Shown: positions 24,426-34,330, counted from the first letter of the stretch. The stretch is 35,764 nucleotides of DNA from Polyangiaceae bacterium (GCA_025936205.1 JAICTU010000020.1:1-35764); one strand, 5' to 3'. The notes: generated by a model not told the origin, from the letters alone. Numbers and translations: made by a program.

Positions 24426-25952
24426 GTGGCACACATACCTCCGACCAAAGTGCTCGTGCTCCCCGATGAGAGGGCCCCTGGGCCCCAGCGGTCGCAGCTC
24501 TCCACGCTGGACGAAGCCGATGTCGTTCCGCTCAGCACCGCGTATCGCGCGGGCGAGGTGATCTCGGACAAGTACCGACTGGTGCGCCTGTTGGGCGAAG
24601 GCGGGATGGGCGTCGTCTGGCTGGCGCGGAACCTCTCACTCGACTGCGACGTCGCGATCAAACTGCTCCGGGCCGGCGAAAAGACCGACAAGCTCGAGCG
24701 GCGCATGCTGAAAGAGGCGCAGGCCGTGGCCCGCCTCGGGCACCCCGCCATCCTGCGCGTGTTCGACTTCGGAACGACGTACCGGGACGACCCCTACATG
24801 GTGATGGAGGTCCTCGATGGCGAGGACCTGGCGTTGACGCTGGATCGCAACGGCCGACTGAGCGCGATCAAGGCGGTGCGCACCATGCTCCCCATCTTGC
24901 ATGCGCTCGGCACGGCGCACCAGAAGGGGATCATCCATCGCGATCTGAAGCCGGAGAACATCTTTCTCAGCACCACCGATGGCGGCTACGTGCAGCCCAA
25001 GGTGGTGGACTTCGGCATCGTGAAGACGGATGCGCCGGAGCTCGATCGCCTGACTCGCATGGGCACCGTGCTGGGCACACCGGCGTATCTTTCGCCCCAG
25101 CAAGCGCGGGGTGAAGACGTCGATCAACGCACCGACATCTGGTCGGCCGCGGTCGTGCTCTACGAGCTGATGACCGGCCGCCTGCCATTCGACGGTGGCA
25201 ATTACAACTCCTTGATGCGCTCGATCATCGAGGATGTGCCGGCGCCGATCATGAATTTCGGTACCGGGGACGCCAAGCTCTGGGAGATCATCGAGCGCGG
25301 GCTCGCCAAGCGCGTCGTGGAGCGCTGGCCCAGCATGTCGGAGTTCGGTCGCGCTCTCGCCGAGTGGTTGCTGGCGCGCGGGGAGAGTGCCGACATCTCC
25401 GGGGCCTCGCTGAGTGCTGCCTGGCAGCACGGGACCGCGGCTCGGGTCGAGGACCTTTACTCGGGTCGCCCCGACAGCGAGCCTCGCCCCCGGGCGCAGC
25501 CCGCGGCCGAGCCGGGCGCGGACACGCTGCTGTTGACCCAACACGCTTCGAGCCGGGCCTCCTCGCCCGCGCACCGGCACTGGCTGCTGGCCGGCGCTGG
25601 GCTGATCCTGCTGGCGGCCGGCGTGAGCACCGCCTGGACTCGTTTCGCCGCTGCGCGGCCGACGGGGCATGTGTTGAACACGGTGGCGGTCTCCGCCAGG
25701 GAGCTGCCTGCACACGAAAGTCCTCCGAGCCTGGCGAGCGTACGAGTGGCCGCGCCGCCATCCGTGCGGACGCCAGAAGCGGTCCCCGCCGAGGTATCCG
25801 TCGCCACAGAACCGACTCCGCGCGAGGCCCGCCCGCCCGCTGCCTCCACAGAGGCGCCGCGCAAGAGCGCGACCTCGCCGCGCCGGCGCAGTCCCCTGAC
25901 ACGCGGGCCCGCGCCAGCCGCCCCGCCCGACGACCTCAAGACCACGCTCTGA
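24426..25952 (+). CDS. Membrane-anchored Hanks-type Ser/Thr protein kinase
   Basis: The 508-residue kinase starts at GTG 24426. The kinase domain spans residues about 50-320: ATP loop LLGEGGMGVVWLAR (57-68), Lys79 (VAIKLL), Glu97, HRDLKPEN (171-178), DFG (195-197), and activation segment MGTVLGTPAYLSPQQ. All catalytic residues are present. A linker leads to a single membrane helix at about 385-404 (HWLLAGAGLILLAAGVSTAW) and a periplasmic tail of about 100 residues, Ala/Pro/Glu-rich with no sensor domain. Kinases of this kind sense signals through their outer part in myxobacteria. The stop codon lies 3 bp before the start of the TPR-PEGA gene, so the three genes 24426-28522 form one operon. 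Confidence 0.9.
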   Translation: MAHIPPTKVLVLPDERAPGPQRSQLSTLDEADVVPLSTAYRAGEVISDKYRLVRLLGEGGMGVVWLARNLSLDCDVAIKLLRAGEKTDKLERRMLKEAQAVARLGHPAILRVFDFGTTYRDDPYMVMEVLDGEDLALTLDRNGRLSAIKAVRTMLPILHALGTAHQKGIIHRDLKPENIFLSTTDGGYVQPKVVDFGIVKTDAPELDRLTRMGTVLGTPAYLSPQQARGEDVDQRTDIWSAAVVLYELMTGRLPFDGGNYNSLMRSIIEDVPAPIMNFGTGDAKLWEIIERGLAKRVVERWPSMSEFGRALAEWLLARGESADISGASLSAAWQHGTAARVEDLYSGRPDSEPRPRAQPAAEPGADTLLLTQHASSRASSPAHRHWLLAGAGLILLAAGVSTAWTRFAAARPTGHVLNTVAVSARELPAHESPPSLASVRVAAPPSVRTPEAVPAEVSVATEPTPREARPPAASTEAPRKSATSPRRRSPLTRGPAPAAPPDDLKTTL

Positions 25953-25955
25953 GCC

Positions 25956-26993
25956 ATGCGCAGCTTTCTTCGTTGTCTTGCCCTGTGTGGGCTCCTGGTG
26001 AGCACGCCTTGTCCGGCGGCGGACGCTCCTCCTACCAGCGCCGCGCAACAGGATCCGTCCAATCGCGAGCAGGCGAAAGGGCACTTCGAGCGCGGCATCA
26101 AGGAATTCCGCGCCAAGCACTACAAGGATGCGATCGACGCCTTCCTGCTCGCGTACGATCTGTATCCGAGCGCCGCGATCTCCTTCAACATCGCGCGCGC
26201 CTACGAGAGCCTGCAGTATCCCTCCGGGGCACTGCGCTTCTATCGCGACTATCTACGGCGCGATCCGGGCGCGTCCGACGCCGCGCAGATCTCGAAGCGC
26301 ATCGACGACCTCGAGGATCGCCTGCGACAGCTCGGCGTGCAGCAGGTGACGATCCGCTCCAACCCGCCAGGAGCGACGCTTTCCGTCGATGGCCGCGCGG
26401 TGGGCATCACGCCCTGGACAGGTGACGTTCTGCCAGGAGACCACGGGGCGGAGCTGGCCTTGCGCGGTTACGAGAGCCAACTCGGGCACTTCGAGCTCTC
26501 GTCCCATCGCGCAGCAGAGCTCGAGTTTCAGCTGCAGGCGGTGCCCAAGGCGCCGTCGACTGCTTCGGAGCCGGAGCCCGCAAAGAGTGCTCCCGAGGCA
26601 GCGCCGAGCGCTGCGCCGCCGGTGAACGCGGCGCCGCAGCCGCTCTCGCCTGCTCCGGTTCCACCCGAGCCACGCTCCACTTTTCGGAGCGTCCTGCCCT
26701 GGGCCACTCTCGGGGCAGGCACCCTGGCCCTCGCTGGTGCGGGCTACTTCGAGCTCGCCAGCGCGCGTGACGAAGACCGCGCGCGGCGCGAGCCCAAGCA
26801 GGGGCCGGCGCTCGACGCCGTCGAGTCCATGAAGAGCTCGCAGCTCACGGCGCGTGTCCTGCTCGGCGTGGGCGGGACGCTGGCCGCCACGGGCGGCGTG
26901 CTCTTGTGGCTCGACCCCGGCACGAGCGAAAAGCCTGGCCAGGTCGCCCTCAGCTGCGGCCTCGCGAGCTGCGCGGTACAGGGGAAGTTCTGA
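25956..26993 (+). CDS. TPR and PEGA-domain envelope protein
   Basis: The 345-residue protein has an N-terminal signal (RSFLRCLALCGLLVSTPCPAA), TPR-type helices at about residues 35-110 (REQAKGHFERGIKEFRAKHYKDAIDAFLLAYDLYP... ALRFYRDYLRRDP), and a PEGA domain at about 127-190 (VTIRSNPPGATLSVDGRAVGITPWTGDVLPGDH). After a Pro/Ala linker, two hydrophobic segments follow at about 247-270 and 302-320, the second ending LLWLDPG. PEGA domains are small folds found in surface proteins and beside kinases; TPRs bind partners. With the kinase just before it, it may be a partner or substrate. The stop overlaps the Kelch start by one base (TGATG). Confidence 0.8.
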   Translation: MRSFLRCLALCGLLVSTPCPAADAPPTSAAQQDPSNREQAKGHFERGIKEFRAKHYKDAIDAFLLAYDLYPSAAISFNIARAYESLQYPSGALRFYRDYLRRDPGASDAAQISKRIDDLEDRLRQLGVQQVTIRSNPPGATLSVDGRAVGITPWTGDVLPGDHGAELALRGYESQLGHFELSSHRAAELEFQLQAVPKAPSTASEPEPAKSAPEAAPSAAPPVNAAPQPLSPAPVPPEPRSTFRSVLPWATLGAGTLALAGAGYFELASARDEDRARREPKQGPALDAVESMKSSQLTARVLLGVGGTLAATGGVLLWLDPGTSEKPGQVALSCGLASCAVQGKF

Positions 26994-28522
26994 TGCGGCT
27001 CGCTCGATTCAGCTCGCTGGCGCTGCTGGCCGGCATCGCGCTCGGCCTCGATAACGGCTGTGGCCGCGCTTCGGAGCAGGAGCTGCTGGCGGGCAAGTCC
27101 TGTTCTTCCGGAGCCGACTGCATCAGGGGCTACGTCTGCGATTCCGTGGCGAGCGTCTGCGTGCGATCGGGTTACGTGCTGACGTCCGACCCTGACGAGA
27201 CTCACGACATCGCAGAAGACCCGCAGGGCTCCGCGGGTGCCGCTGGCGCCGACAGCGGCAGCGCGGGCGCTTCGTCAGGCCCAGGCGGGGCTTCAGGGGG
27301 CGAGGCTGGAGCAAGCAGCGGCGGAAGCAGCGCGGGCACGAGTGGTGCCGGCGGCGCGGAGATCGCAGGCGCCGGCGGCACAGACGTCGGCGGTGCCGGC
27401 GGCAACGACGGCGAGGATCCTCCAGACGCTGGCGGTTCCGATGCGGGCGTAACCTATACGCCAGACGCGGCCGCGGGTCCGCCGAGCTGGGTTCCCATCT
27501 CTCCACCGCCGGCCGGCTTCGCGGCGCGCCAGAAGGCCGCGTATGCCCTGGCGGGCGACAAGGTGTTGATCTGGGGTGGCGTGGATGGCTCGGGTGTCGA
27601 GCTCAGCACGGGCGCCATCTACGATGCCACGAACGATACCTGGCAGTTGACGTCCATCACGGGCGCTACGCCGCCCGCGCGCGTGCTCGCCAACGCAGCC
27701 TGGACGGGCTCGACGTTCCTGGTCTGGGGTGGCCGCACGAACTCCGGCTCCAGCGAATACCATACCGGCGCTCTGTATGAACCGGGGACGCAGACCTGGA
27801 CCCCAACGGCCAACCAGGCCACGGCTCGCTCTGGCGCGATCACGCTGCCGTACACGGCGCAAGCGCTGGTCTATGCCGGCTGGACGAGAACCGGTGTCGC
27901 ACTGGACAAGGGCGCTCGCTACGCCGTGGCGGGCGACAGCTGGGTGGTCGCAACCAACGATGTCCTGGGCAAGCGCGAGCACTTCGGCTGGGCAGGTGCA
28001 GGCAGCCGGCTGTATGTCGCGGGGGGCCGAAGCAACACTGGCGTCCTGCTCTCCACGGCCGGCGTCTACGACATCGGCACGAACAGCTGGTCCGCGCTCC
28101 CCGCGCTGCCTGCGGTACGCTTCGGGCTCTTCGGCGCGCACGATGGCACCCAGTTCTGGGTGTGGGGCGGGCGCGATGCTCAGGCGGCGTTCGGCAGCGG
28201 TCTGCTCCTCGGCGCCAGCCAATGGTCACCGACTGGGGCAGAGGGCGAGCCCAGCGCACGCTGGGCTGCGCAACGCCAATCAGGGTGGACCTGCAGGTTG
28301 AACGACGGCCGCCTGGCCCTCAGCGGCGGCCATGATTTCGCGGACACGCCCCTGCGCGACGGCGGCGTCTACTCTCCCTCGACGGACAGCTGGGCTCCGA
28401 TCCCGAGCGCCGGCGAGGACCACGATTGGGGCGTGGGTGTATGCGTGAACGGTACGCTGCTCTTGTGGGGCGGCACCAATGGCGGCACCGTGACGGCCAG
28501 CGGCGAACGCTGGTCGCCCTGA
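26993..28522 (+). CDS. Kelch-repeat lipoprotein
   Basis: The 509-residue protein starts at ATG 26993, overlapping the previous stop by one base. A lipoprotein-like signal (LALLAGIALGLDNGC) is followed by a Cys module (SCSSGADCIRGYVCDSVASVC) and a Gly/Ala/Ser linker (~80-150). From about residue 165 to the end, six or so Kelch motifs form a beta-propeller: AYALAGDKVLIWGGVDG, FLVWGGRTNSG, ALVYAGWTRTG, RLYVAGGRSNTG, FWVWGGRDAQA and LLLWGGTNGG, each with the WGG or AGG turn and a following Trp strand. Kelch propellers bind proteins or sugars. The tight arrangement with kinase and PEGA genes suggests a surface sensor for the same pathway; this is inference. Confidence 0.85.
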   Translation: MRLARFSSLALLAGIALGLDNGCGRASEQELLAGKSCSSGADCIRGYVCDSVASVCVRSGYVLTSDPDETHDIAEDPQGSAGAAGADSGSAGASSGPGGASGGEAGASSGGSSAGTSGAGGAEIAGAGGTDVGGAGGNDGEDPPDAGGSDAGVTYTPDAAAGPPSWVPISPPPAGFAARQKAAYALAGDKVLIWGGVDGSGVELSTGAIYDATNDTWQLTSITGATPPARVLANAAWTGSTFLVWGGRTNSGSSEYHTGALYEPGTQTWTPTANQATARSGAITLPYTAQALVYAGWTRTGVALDKGARYAVAGDSWVVATNDVLGKREHFGWAGAGSRLYVAGGRSNTGVLLSTAGVYDIGTNSWSALPALPAVRFGLFGAHDGTQFWVWGGRDAQAAFGSGLLLGASQWSPTGAEGEPSARWAAQRQSGWTCRLNDGRLALSGGHDFADTPLRDGGVYSPSTDSWAPIPSAGEDHDWGVGVCVNGTLLLWGGTNGGTVTASGERWSP

Positions 28523-28556
28523 CCCTGCATCTACCCGCGCACGGAACAGCGGCGGC

Positions 28557-29591
28557 TCAGAACAGCGGCGAAAGCGCCGCGAACCAGTGGTCGGCGATCT
28601 TCTTCGAGCCCAGGTCGTTCGGGTGCACGCCGTCACGGTTGTCGGCCACGGCGTCATAGCCGTCGTACTGGTCGACCACGCGCACCGGCGAGTCCGCGGT
28701 GCTCTGCTGCGCCGCCCAGCTGGTGATCAGGTTATTCAGCGCCGGCACGCCCGTCACACAGCCCGCGCAGGTACAGCCGCTGCAGGTCATGTCGGTGACG
28801 TTCATCGGGATGATCTGCGCCACCAGGACCACCACCCTGGGGTTGGCAACGCGCAGGCCCTTCAGCACCTCGGTGTAGCCGTTGACGATGTCCTGCGGGT
28901 TCTTGCCGTTCCACACGTCGTTGGTACCGAAGTGCAGTAGCGCGACGTCGGTAGGCTGGGCCAGGAAGGCTTGCTGCAAGTCGGCGAGCGCCGGGCACGG
29001 ATTCGGGTCGCACATGCGCGCCGTGGTCACGTTCGCGACGATCTCGGTGATCAGGGAGCTCGAGTAGCCCTGGTTGTCACGGTCGTAGGCGGCGGGCGCG
29101 CAGCCGTTGTCGCTGCTCAGCGTGCCGACGAAGTCGAAGCGCGCCGGAAAGCTCTCGTTCAGCTCGTTCCAGAGCGCGGCGCGCCAGCAGGTGGCGCGCG
29201 TGATCGAATCGCCGATGGCCATGATGCGGATCACGCCGTTGTCGGTCGCGAGCTTGCCGGGCGCATCCGTGGCGGAGGGCGTCGGGTCGCCCGCGCCCAT
29301 CTGCTGCATCCCGTCGGGATTCAAGGCGGGCGTGGGCGTCTGCTCACTGCCAGAGCCCGCCATGCCCGACAGCGCCGGGGCCGGCTGGTTCGCGGCGTTG
29401 CCTGCCGTCATCTCTGCGGGGTTCGCCGCGGCTGGCGTCTGCTCGTTCCCGGCAGGCTGACTGCCGCCGGGACGCACGCTCATCACCTGCGGCATGCCCG
29501 CCGGCGCCCGTTGTCCCGCATCGTCCTCTCCACAGCCGAACAGCGCCGTGCAGAGCAACCCCAAAACCAATGTCGATCGAAACGCGCTCAC
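28557..29591 (-). CDS. CE3-type SGNH esterase lipoprotein
   Basis: GTG 29591 gives 344 residues with a lipoprotein signal ending ALFGC (Cys20); the frame continues upstream over the hydroxylase gene, which is not coding here. A linker of about 80 residues is Pro/Ala/Asn/Met-rich. The hydrolase begins RIMAIGDSITRATCWRAALW (catalytic Ser), has FVGTLSSDNGC, YDRDNQGYSS, FGTNDVWNG and VVDQYDGYDA, and ends DNRDGVHPNDLGSKKIAD (Asp and His). This motif set fits the CE3 acetylxylan esterase group. It is probably lipid-anchored and deacetylates polysaccharide. Together with the CE2 protein it makes two unrelated esterases with the same architecture. It follows the hydroxylase gene on the same strand. 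Confidence 0.8.
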   Translation of the reverse strand: MSAFRSTLVLGLLCTALFGCGEDDAGQRAPAGMPQVMSVRPGGSQPAGNEQTPAAANPAEMTAGNAANQPAPALSGMAGSGSEQTPTPALNPDGMQQMGAGDPTPSATDAPGKLATDNGVIRIMAIGDSITRATCWRAALWNELNESFPARFDFVGTLSSDNGCAPAAYDRDNQGYSSSLITEIVANVTTARMCDPNPCPALADLQQAFLAQPTDVALLHFGTNDVWNGKNPQDIVNGYTEVLKGLRVANPRVVVLVAQIIPMNVTDMTCSGCTCAGCVTGVPALNNLITSWAAQQSTADSPVRVVDQYDGYDAVADNRDGVHPNDLGSKKIADHWFAALSPLF

Positions 29592-29634
29592 AGCGCCATT
29601 TCGCCGCTTCGCGCGGCCTTCGTCAATGCCGTGC

Positions 29635-30261
29635 TCAGCCCGCGGTGCGCCCTGCCCGCGCTCGACGCGCGGCTTCAGCGCGCTCCGAATCGGGACCATT
29701 CGCCGAGCGCTCGGAGCGCCAACCCGACTCCTCACGAATCTGCTCTGCGATCGGCGCGGGAGAAAGCCATTGGATCCGGAACCATTCGCGCACGTCTCTC
29801 GGCCGCTCGCGCGGCTGCCAGTGGCGGAATTGGTAAGTCCCGAACCAGCGGTCCCAAATGTCCACAGCAATACCGTAGTTGTGCTTGCTCATGTGATGGC
29901 GGTGGTGCAGGTAATGCACCGGCGCCTTCATCCAGAACACGAGCTCCGGCCGCTCATGCTGCACCTGGTGGGAGTAGGCGGCAAAGGCGAAGTACAGCAC
30001 CAGCCCGCCGCTGAAGCCCACGCCGATGGCGAGCGAGGGAATGAACGAGAGCACGCAGAACGGCAAGGCGGGCGAGATGTAGTCGCGAAACTCGCCGAGC
30101 CAGCCCTGCCCCGTGCCTGCCATGTGATGCTCGCCGTGCCGGCGCCGCGCCCATCCGCGCCGGTGCATCGCGCGATGGATCCAGTACTCCGAGAGTGAGC
30201 CCTCCAGCAGCGCGCAGGCCGCCGCCAGGAACCCCACCCAGGCTGGATGATGCCAGATCAT
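29635..30261 (-). CDS. Fatty acid hydroxylase superfamily membrane protein
   Basis: The 208-residue protein carries the His boxes of the di-iron membrane hydroxylases: HRAMHRR (~27), RHGEHHM (~39), and [15 protein letters not shown] (~120), with membrane helices between ([26 protein letters not shown]). It probably hydroxylates or desaturates lipids, sterols or carotenoids in the inner membrane. ATG 30261 overlaps the TGA of the aminotransferase gene (ATGA), so translation is coupled. The C-terminal 50 residues are basic and disordered. The substrate cannot be told from sequence. Confidence 0.85.
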   Translation of the reverse strand: MIWHHPAWVGFLAAACALLEGSLSEYWIHRAMHRRGWARRRHGEHHMAGTGQGWLGEFRDYISPALPFCVLSFIPSLAIGVGFSGGLVLYFAFAAYSHQVQHERPELVFWMKAPVHYLHHRHHMSKHNYGIAVDIWDRWFGTYQFRHWQPRERPRDVREWFRIQWLSPAPIAEQIREESGWRSERSANGPDSERAEAARRARAGRTAG

Positions 30262-31418
30262 GCTCGTTGGGAACGCTCGACCTCGGCGTAGGCCCAATCG
30301 AGCCAGGGCGTCAACGCCTCGAGATCCGAGGCCTCGACCGTGGCTCCCGTCCAGATGCGCAAGCCGGGCGGCGCCTCCACATACGAGCCAATGTCGTGGG
30401 CCGCGCCCTTCTGATCGAGCAGGGCGGTGATGCGCTTGACTGCAGCCGAACGCCCCTCGACGGGCAACGCCTGGAACCAGTCCGCCACGATCTTCAAGCA
30501 GACCGAGGTGCAGGAGCGGGTTGCCGGATCCTGCGCGAGGAACTCGACCCAGGGCGTCTTCTCCACCCAGCGGCTGATCACGCCCAGGTTGCGCCGCGAG
30601 CGCTCGATCGTGCCCGCCTGGCCGCCGACGCTCTCGGCCCAGCGCAGGCTGTCGAGCGCGTCCTCCACGCACAACATCGAGGGCGTGTTGATGGTCGAGC
30701 CCTTGAAGATGTCCTCGTTCAGCTTGCCGTTCTTGGTGAGCCGGAAGATCTTGGGCAGCGGACGCGGCGGCACGAAGCTCTCGAGCCGCTGCACCGCGCG
30801 CGGTGACAGCGCCAGCATGCCGTGCGCCGCCTCACCGCCGAGCACCTTCTGCCAGGACCAGGTGATGACATCGAGCTTGGGCCAGGGCAGCGGCATGGCG
30901 AAGGCGGCCGAGGTGGCGTCGCAGATCGTGAGCCCCTTGCGCGAGTCGCTGATCCAGTCGCCGTCCGGCACGCACACGCCCGAGGTGGTGCCGTTCCAGG
31001 TGAAGACCACGTCGCGATCGGTATCGACCGTGCGCAGGTCAGGCAGCACGCCGTACTCTGCCTCGATGCGCCGCACGTCGGCGAGCTTCAGCTGTTTCAC
31101 GACATCCGTCACCCAGGTGGCGCCGAAGCTCTCCCAGGCCAGCATGTCGACGCCGCGCTCCCCGAGCACCGACCACAACATCAGCTCGACCGCGCCCGTG
31201 TCCGACGCCGGTACGATGCCCAAGCGATAGTCCGACGGCAGCGCCAGCAGCGCGCGCGAGCGATCGATCACCTCCGCGAGCCTGGCCTTGCCCGGCGCCG
31301 AGCGATGCGAGCGCCCGACGAACGCGTTCGCGAGCACGGCCGGCGACCAACCGGGACGCTTCACGCAGGGGCCGGAGCTGAAGGAAGGACGAGAGGGCTT
31401 GATGGCAGGTTCTTGCAT
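30258..31418 (-). CDS. serC: Phosphoserine aminotransferase
   Basis: The 386-residue PLP enzyme makes 3-phosphoserine from 3-phosphohydroxypyruvate and glutamate in serine synthesis. ATG 31418 ([24 protein letters not shown]) fits the usual start; the frame runs on upstream against the transporter gene. It resembles the alphaproteobacterial/archaeal SerC type ([46 protein letters not shown]). The PLP Lys lies in [17 protein letters not shown]. The hydroxylase gene overlaps its stop by 4 bp, linking serine supply with lipid hydroxylation, perhaps for sphingolipid-like synthesis (inference). It is divergent from the OPT transporter. Confidence 0.85.
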   Translation of the reverse strand: MQEPAIKPSRPSFSSGPCVKRPGWSPAVLANAFVGRSHRSAPGKARLAEVIDRSRALLALPSDYRLGIVPASDTGAVELMLWSVLGERGVDMLAWESFGATWVTDVVKQLKLADVRRIEAEYGVLPDLRTVDTDRDVVFTWNGTTSGVCVPDGDWISDSRKGLTICDATSAAFAMPLPWPKLDVITWSWQKVLGGEAAHGMLALSPRAVQRLESFVPPRPLPKIFRLTKNGKLNEDIFKGSTINTPSMLCVEDALDSLRWAESVGGQAGTIERSRRNLGVISRWVEKTPWVEFLAQDPATRSCTSVCLKIVADWFQALPVEGRSAAVKRITALLDQKGAAHDIGSYVEAPPGLRIWTGATVEASDLEALTPWLDWAYAEVERSQRA

Positions 31419-31553
31419 GGCGGAAACATTTGCCGGCGGCCGCTCTCGAGGGGGAGCGGCGCGGCGCCCGCGATGACTAGCACGCGGCTCGAGCCGAGAC
31501 ATCCAGCGCTTTTGCGCTAGCGGTCCAGCGGCCGCCAGGCCTACGCTCGTGCA

Positions 31554-33497
31554 ATGAGCAGCTCCGAACAGTTTCCCTCCCCCACGGAGCTGTCCCTGTC
31601 GGGGACAGACGCAGCCGATGCGACAGGGACAGCCCCAGCGGCATCCCCCGGCGCACCGCCGGCGGGCTCTCCCGAGGAAGAGGAGATCCGCATCGCGAAG
31701 GAATGGCTCGCCAACGTCTACGTCGGCGACAAGGTGCCGCAGCTCACGCTGCGCGCGGTGCTGACAGGCATGTTGCTCGGTGGCGTGATGGCACTCTCCA
31801 ACCTGTATGTCGGCATGAAGACCGGCTGGGGCCTGGGCGTCACCATCACCGCCTGCATCCTCGCCTTCGGCTTGTTCTCGTCGCTGCAGAAGCTGATCCC
31901 GAGCCTGGCCAAGAACGAGTTCACGATCCTCGAGAACAACATGATGTCCTCCGTCGCGTCCGCGGCGGGCTACATGTCGAGCTCGATCTTCGTGGGCGCC
32001 GTGCCCGCGCTCTACCTGGCCAGCGGCGAGACGCTCTCCGGCATCCAGCTCGCGCTCTGGGCGGGCGCCGTCTCCTTCCTGGGGGTGTTCATGGCCATCC
32101 CGATGAAGCGCCAGCAGATCAACATCGATCAGCTGCCGTTCCCGAGCGGGCTGGCCACGGCGGAGACGCTCAAGGCCATGCACGACCAGAAGGGCGACGC
32201 CCAGCAGAAGGCCTGGGGCCTCACGCTCTCGGCGCTCGCCGGCGCCATGATCGGCTGGTTCCGCGAAGCGCATGCCAGGTGGATGCCGTTCAACATCCCC
32301 TCGATGTGGACGCCCGAGGGCGTGACCCTCGGTGGCCAGCCGCTGGCGCGCCTCAGCATCGGCGCCGAGTGCTCGCTGATCATGATCGGCGCCGGTGCCA
32401 TCATCGGCATGCGCGTGGCGCTCTCGCTGTTCGTGGCGTCCATCGTTTGCTACGGCGTGATCGGCCCCTGGGTGATGGGGCAAGATCCTGCCTGGATCGA
32501 TCCCAGCAAGTATCGCCAGACCTGGGCGCTCTGGCCCGGCGTGGGGCTCCTGGTCTCATCGGGGCTCACCATGTTCTTCCTGCGCTGGCGCACGATCGTG
32601 CGCGCGTTCTCGAACCTGGGCCGGCTGCTCTCCGGGCGCAGCGCCGACGAAGACCCGCTGCGCGATGTCGAGGCGCCGCAGCGCTGGTTCCTCTGGGGCA
32701 GCGGCCTCTCCGGGCTCGCGTGCGTGATCCTGGGCGTGGTGTTCTTCGACATCCACTGGTGGATGGGCGTGCTGGCGGTGCTGCTCACCTTCTTCCTGGC
32801 GCTGATCGCCTCGCGCGCGACGGGCGAGACGGACATCACGCCGACGGGCGCCATGGGCAAGATCACCCAGCTCGTGTACGGACTGCTGGCGCCCGGCAGC
32901 ATGAAGATCAACCTGATGACCGCTTCGCTCACCGGCGGTGCGGCCATTCACTCCGCGGATCTGCTCACCGATCTGAAGAGTGGCTATATCCTGGGCGCCA
33001 ACCCGCGCAAGCAGCTGATCGCCCAGCTCTGGGGCGTGGTGGCGGGCACGCTGTTCGTGGTGCCGGCGTACCTGCTCCTGATCAAGCCCTCCGAGATCGG
33101 CAGCGACAACTGGCCCGCGCCGGCAGCCCAGATCTGGGCGGGTGTGGCGCGCGTGCTCGCCAAGGGGCTCGAGGCGCTGCCGCACGGCGCGCAGGCGGGC
33201 TTGCTGATCGGCTGCGCGGTGGGCGTGGTGCTGGCGCTGATCGAAGACTTCGTGCCCAAGCACCTCAAGAAGTACACGCTCTCCTCCACCGCGGTGGGCA
33301 TCGCCTTCGTGATCCCGGCCTGGAACAGCATCTCCATGTTCCTGGGTGCGCTGCTCGCCTGGGGCTTCGCCAAGGCGCGGCCCACGCAGGCGGATCGCTA
33401 CAGCCTGGCAGTGGCCTCCGGCTTCATCGCGGGCGAATCGCTGATCGCCGTGCTGGTGGCGGCGCTGGTGGCGTTCAACGTGCTCGGAGCCGGCTGA
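31554..33497 (+). CDS. OPT-family oligopeptide/metal transporter
   Basis: The 647-residue inner-membrane protein has about 14-16 hydrophobic segments. The first ~65 residues are a polar Ser/Pro/Ala-rich lead. Family motifs include [51 protein letters not shown], and [16 protein letters not shown] proteins use proton gradients to import peptides or metal chelates such as iron siderophores. The start is ATG 31554, with no clear ribosome binding site; a TACGCT box lies at 31542-31547, close to the start, so a leaderless transcript is possible. It ends 62 bp before the GST gene. Confidence 0.85.
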   Translation: MSSSEQFPSPTELSLSGTDAADATGTAPAASPGAPPAGSPEEEEIRIAKEWLANVYVGDKVPQLTLRAVLTGMLLGGVMALSNLYVGMKTGWGLGVTITACILAFGLFSSLQKLIPSLAKNEFTILENNMMSSVASAAGYMSSSIFVGAVPALYLASGETLSGIQLALWAGAVSFLGVFMAIPMKRQQINIDQLPFPSGLATAETLKAMHDQKGDAQQKAWGLTLSALAGAMIGWFREAHARWMPFNIPSMWTPEGVTLGGQPLARLSIGAECSLIMIGAGAIIGMRVALSLFVASIVCYGVIGPWVMGQDPAWIDPSKYRQTWALWPGVGLLVSSGLTMFFLRWRTIVRAFSNLGRLLSGRSADEDPLRDVEAPQRWFLWGSGLSGLACVILGVVFFDIHWWMGVLAVLLTFFLALIASRATGETDITPTGAMGKITQLVYGLLAPGSMKINLMTASLTGGAAIHSADLLTDLKSGYILGANPRKQLIAQLWGVVAGTLFVVPAYLLLIKPSEIGSDNWPAPAAQIWAGVARVLAKGLEALPHGAQAGLLIGCAVGVVLALIEDFVPKHLKKYTLSSTAVGIAFVIPAWNSISMFLGALLAWGFAKARPTQADRYSLAVASGFIAGESLIAVLVAALVAFNVLGAG

Positions 33498-33559
33498 CAG
33501 GGTCGGCGGGCCCACGCTGCGGCATCCCGCTTGCAACGCTTTCATCCAAGGAGGCGAGC

Positions 33560-34237
33560 ATGCACTACGAGTTGTTGTACTGGCCCGAGATTCAGGGGCG
33601 CGGTGAGTTCGTGCGGCTGGCGCTGGAGGACGCGGGCGCCGATTACTCGGATCTCGCGCGCGAGCCGGGCGGGATGAAGCAGATGCAAGCGGTGCTGCAA
33701 GCGCACCAGGGCTTCGCGCCGCCGCTGCTGCGAGCCGGCAAGCTGGTGCTGGCGCAGACGGCCACGATCCTGCACTGGCTCGCGCCGCGTCTGGGGCTCG
33801 CGCCCTCCAACGAAAATGCGCGTGCGCTCTTGAACCAGGCTCAGCTCACCATCGCCGACTGGGTCGTCGAGGTGCACGACACGCACCACCCGATCGCCAG
33901 CAGCCTGTACTACGAAGACCAGCGCGCAGAAGCGAAGCGCCGCTCGGAGCTCTTTCGCAAAGAGCGGCTGCCCAAGTTCCTCGGCTACTTCGAGGCAACG
34001 GCGCGCACGAGCGGGCGCGTCACCTACGTCGATCTATCGCTGTTCCAGATGATCGAGGGCCTGCGCTTCGCCTTCCCGCGCGCCATGAAGCGGCTCGAGC
34101 GCCGTCATCCGAACCTGCTCGCCCTGCGCGACCGCGTCGCGCGCCGGCCCCGGCTGCGCGCGTATCTCGAATCCGAGCGCCGCCTGCCCTTCAATCAACA
34201 GGGCATTTTCCGGCACTACCCGGAGCTGGACGCCTGA
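33560..34237 (+). CDS. Glutathione S-transferase
   Basis: The 225-residue protein starts at ATG 33560, preceded by AAGGAGG, a strong site. The N-terminal thioredoxin fold reads YELLYWPEIQGRGEFVRLALEDAG, with Tyr near residue 7 as the likely catalytic residue, as in sigma-like GSTs. LVLAQTATILHWLA is the glutathione gamma-glutamyl contact region (QT for the usual QS). The all-helical C-terminal domain follows with YVDLSLFQMIEGL. It conjugates or isomerises hydrophobic compounds with glutathione. It may be cotranscribed with the transporter. Confidence 0.85.
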   Translation: MHYELLYWPEIQGRGEFVRLALEDAGADYSDLAREPGGMKQMQAVLQAHQGFAPPLLRAGKLVLAQTATILHWLAPRLGLAPSNENARALLNQAQLTIADWVVEVHDTHHPIASSLYYEDQRAEAKRRSELFRKERLPKFLGYFEATARTSGRVTYVDLSLFQMIEGLRFAFPRAMKRLERRHPNLLALRDRVARRPRLRAYLESERRLPFNQQGIFRHYPELDA

Positions 34238-34239
34238 CG

Positions 34240-34273
34240 CCGCTCTGATAAAAGACACCGCTCCGACAAAAAA
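34240..34273 (+). repeat. Two-copy direct repeat downstream of GST
   Basis: CCGCTCTGATAAAAGA (34240-34255) and CCGCTCCGACAAAAAA (34258-34273) are direct repeats 18 bp apart. They lie between the GST stop and the regulator gene. They may be binding sites for that regulator, as OmpR-type proteins often bind direct repeats, though 18 bp is longer than typical. Confidence 0.35.
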
Positions 34274-34309
34274 GAGCAGCACAATGAGCGACCAGCGGGT
34301 CTCATCAAA

Positions 34310-34330
34310 TGATATTGAGTTTCTTTATCA
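34310..34330. promoter_or_regulatory. AT-rich palindrome before the OmpR-type regulator
   Basis: TGATATT (34310-34316) and TTTATCA (34324-34330) form an inverted repeat (five of seven positions) with a 7-bp centre, in the most AT-rich stretch of this part. TTGAGT (34315-34320) could be a -35 element. It is 19 bp before ATG 34350 and may be an autoregulatory site. Confidence 0.4.

Noticed and set aside
34310..34330. Fur box
   Set aside because: The arms match only in part and the spacer is 7 bp rather than the arrangement of the Fur consensus, so it was kept only as a generic palindrome.
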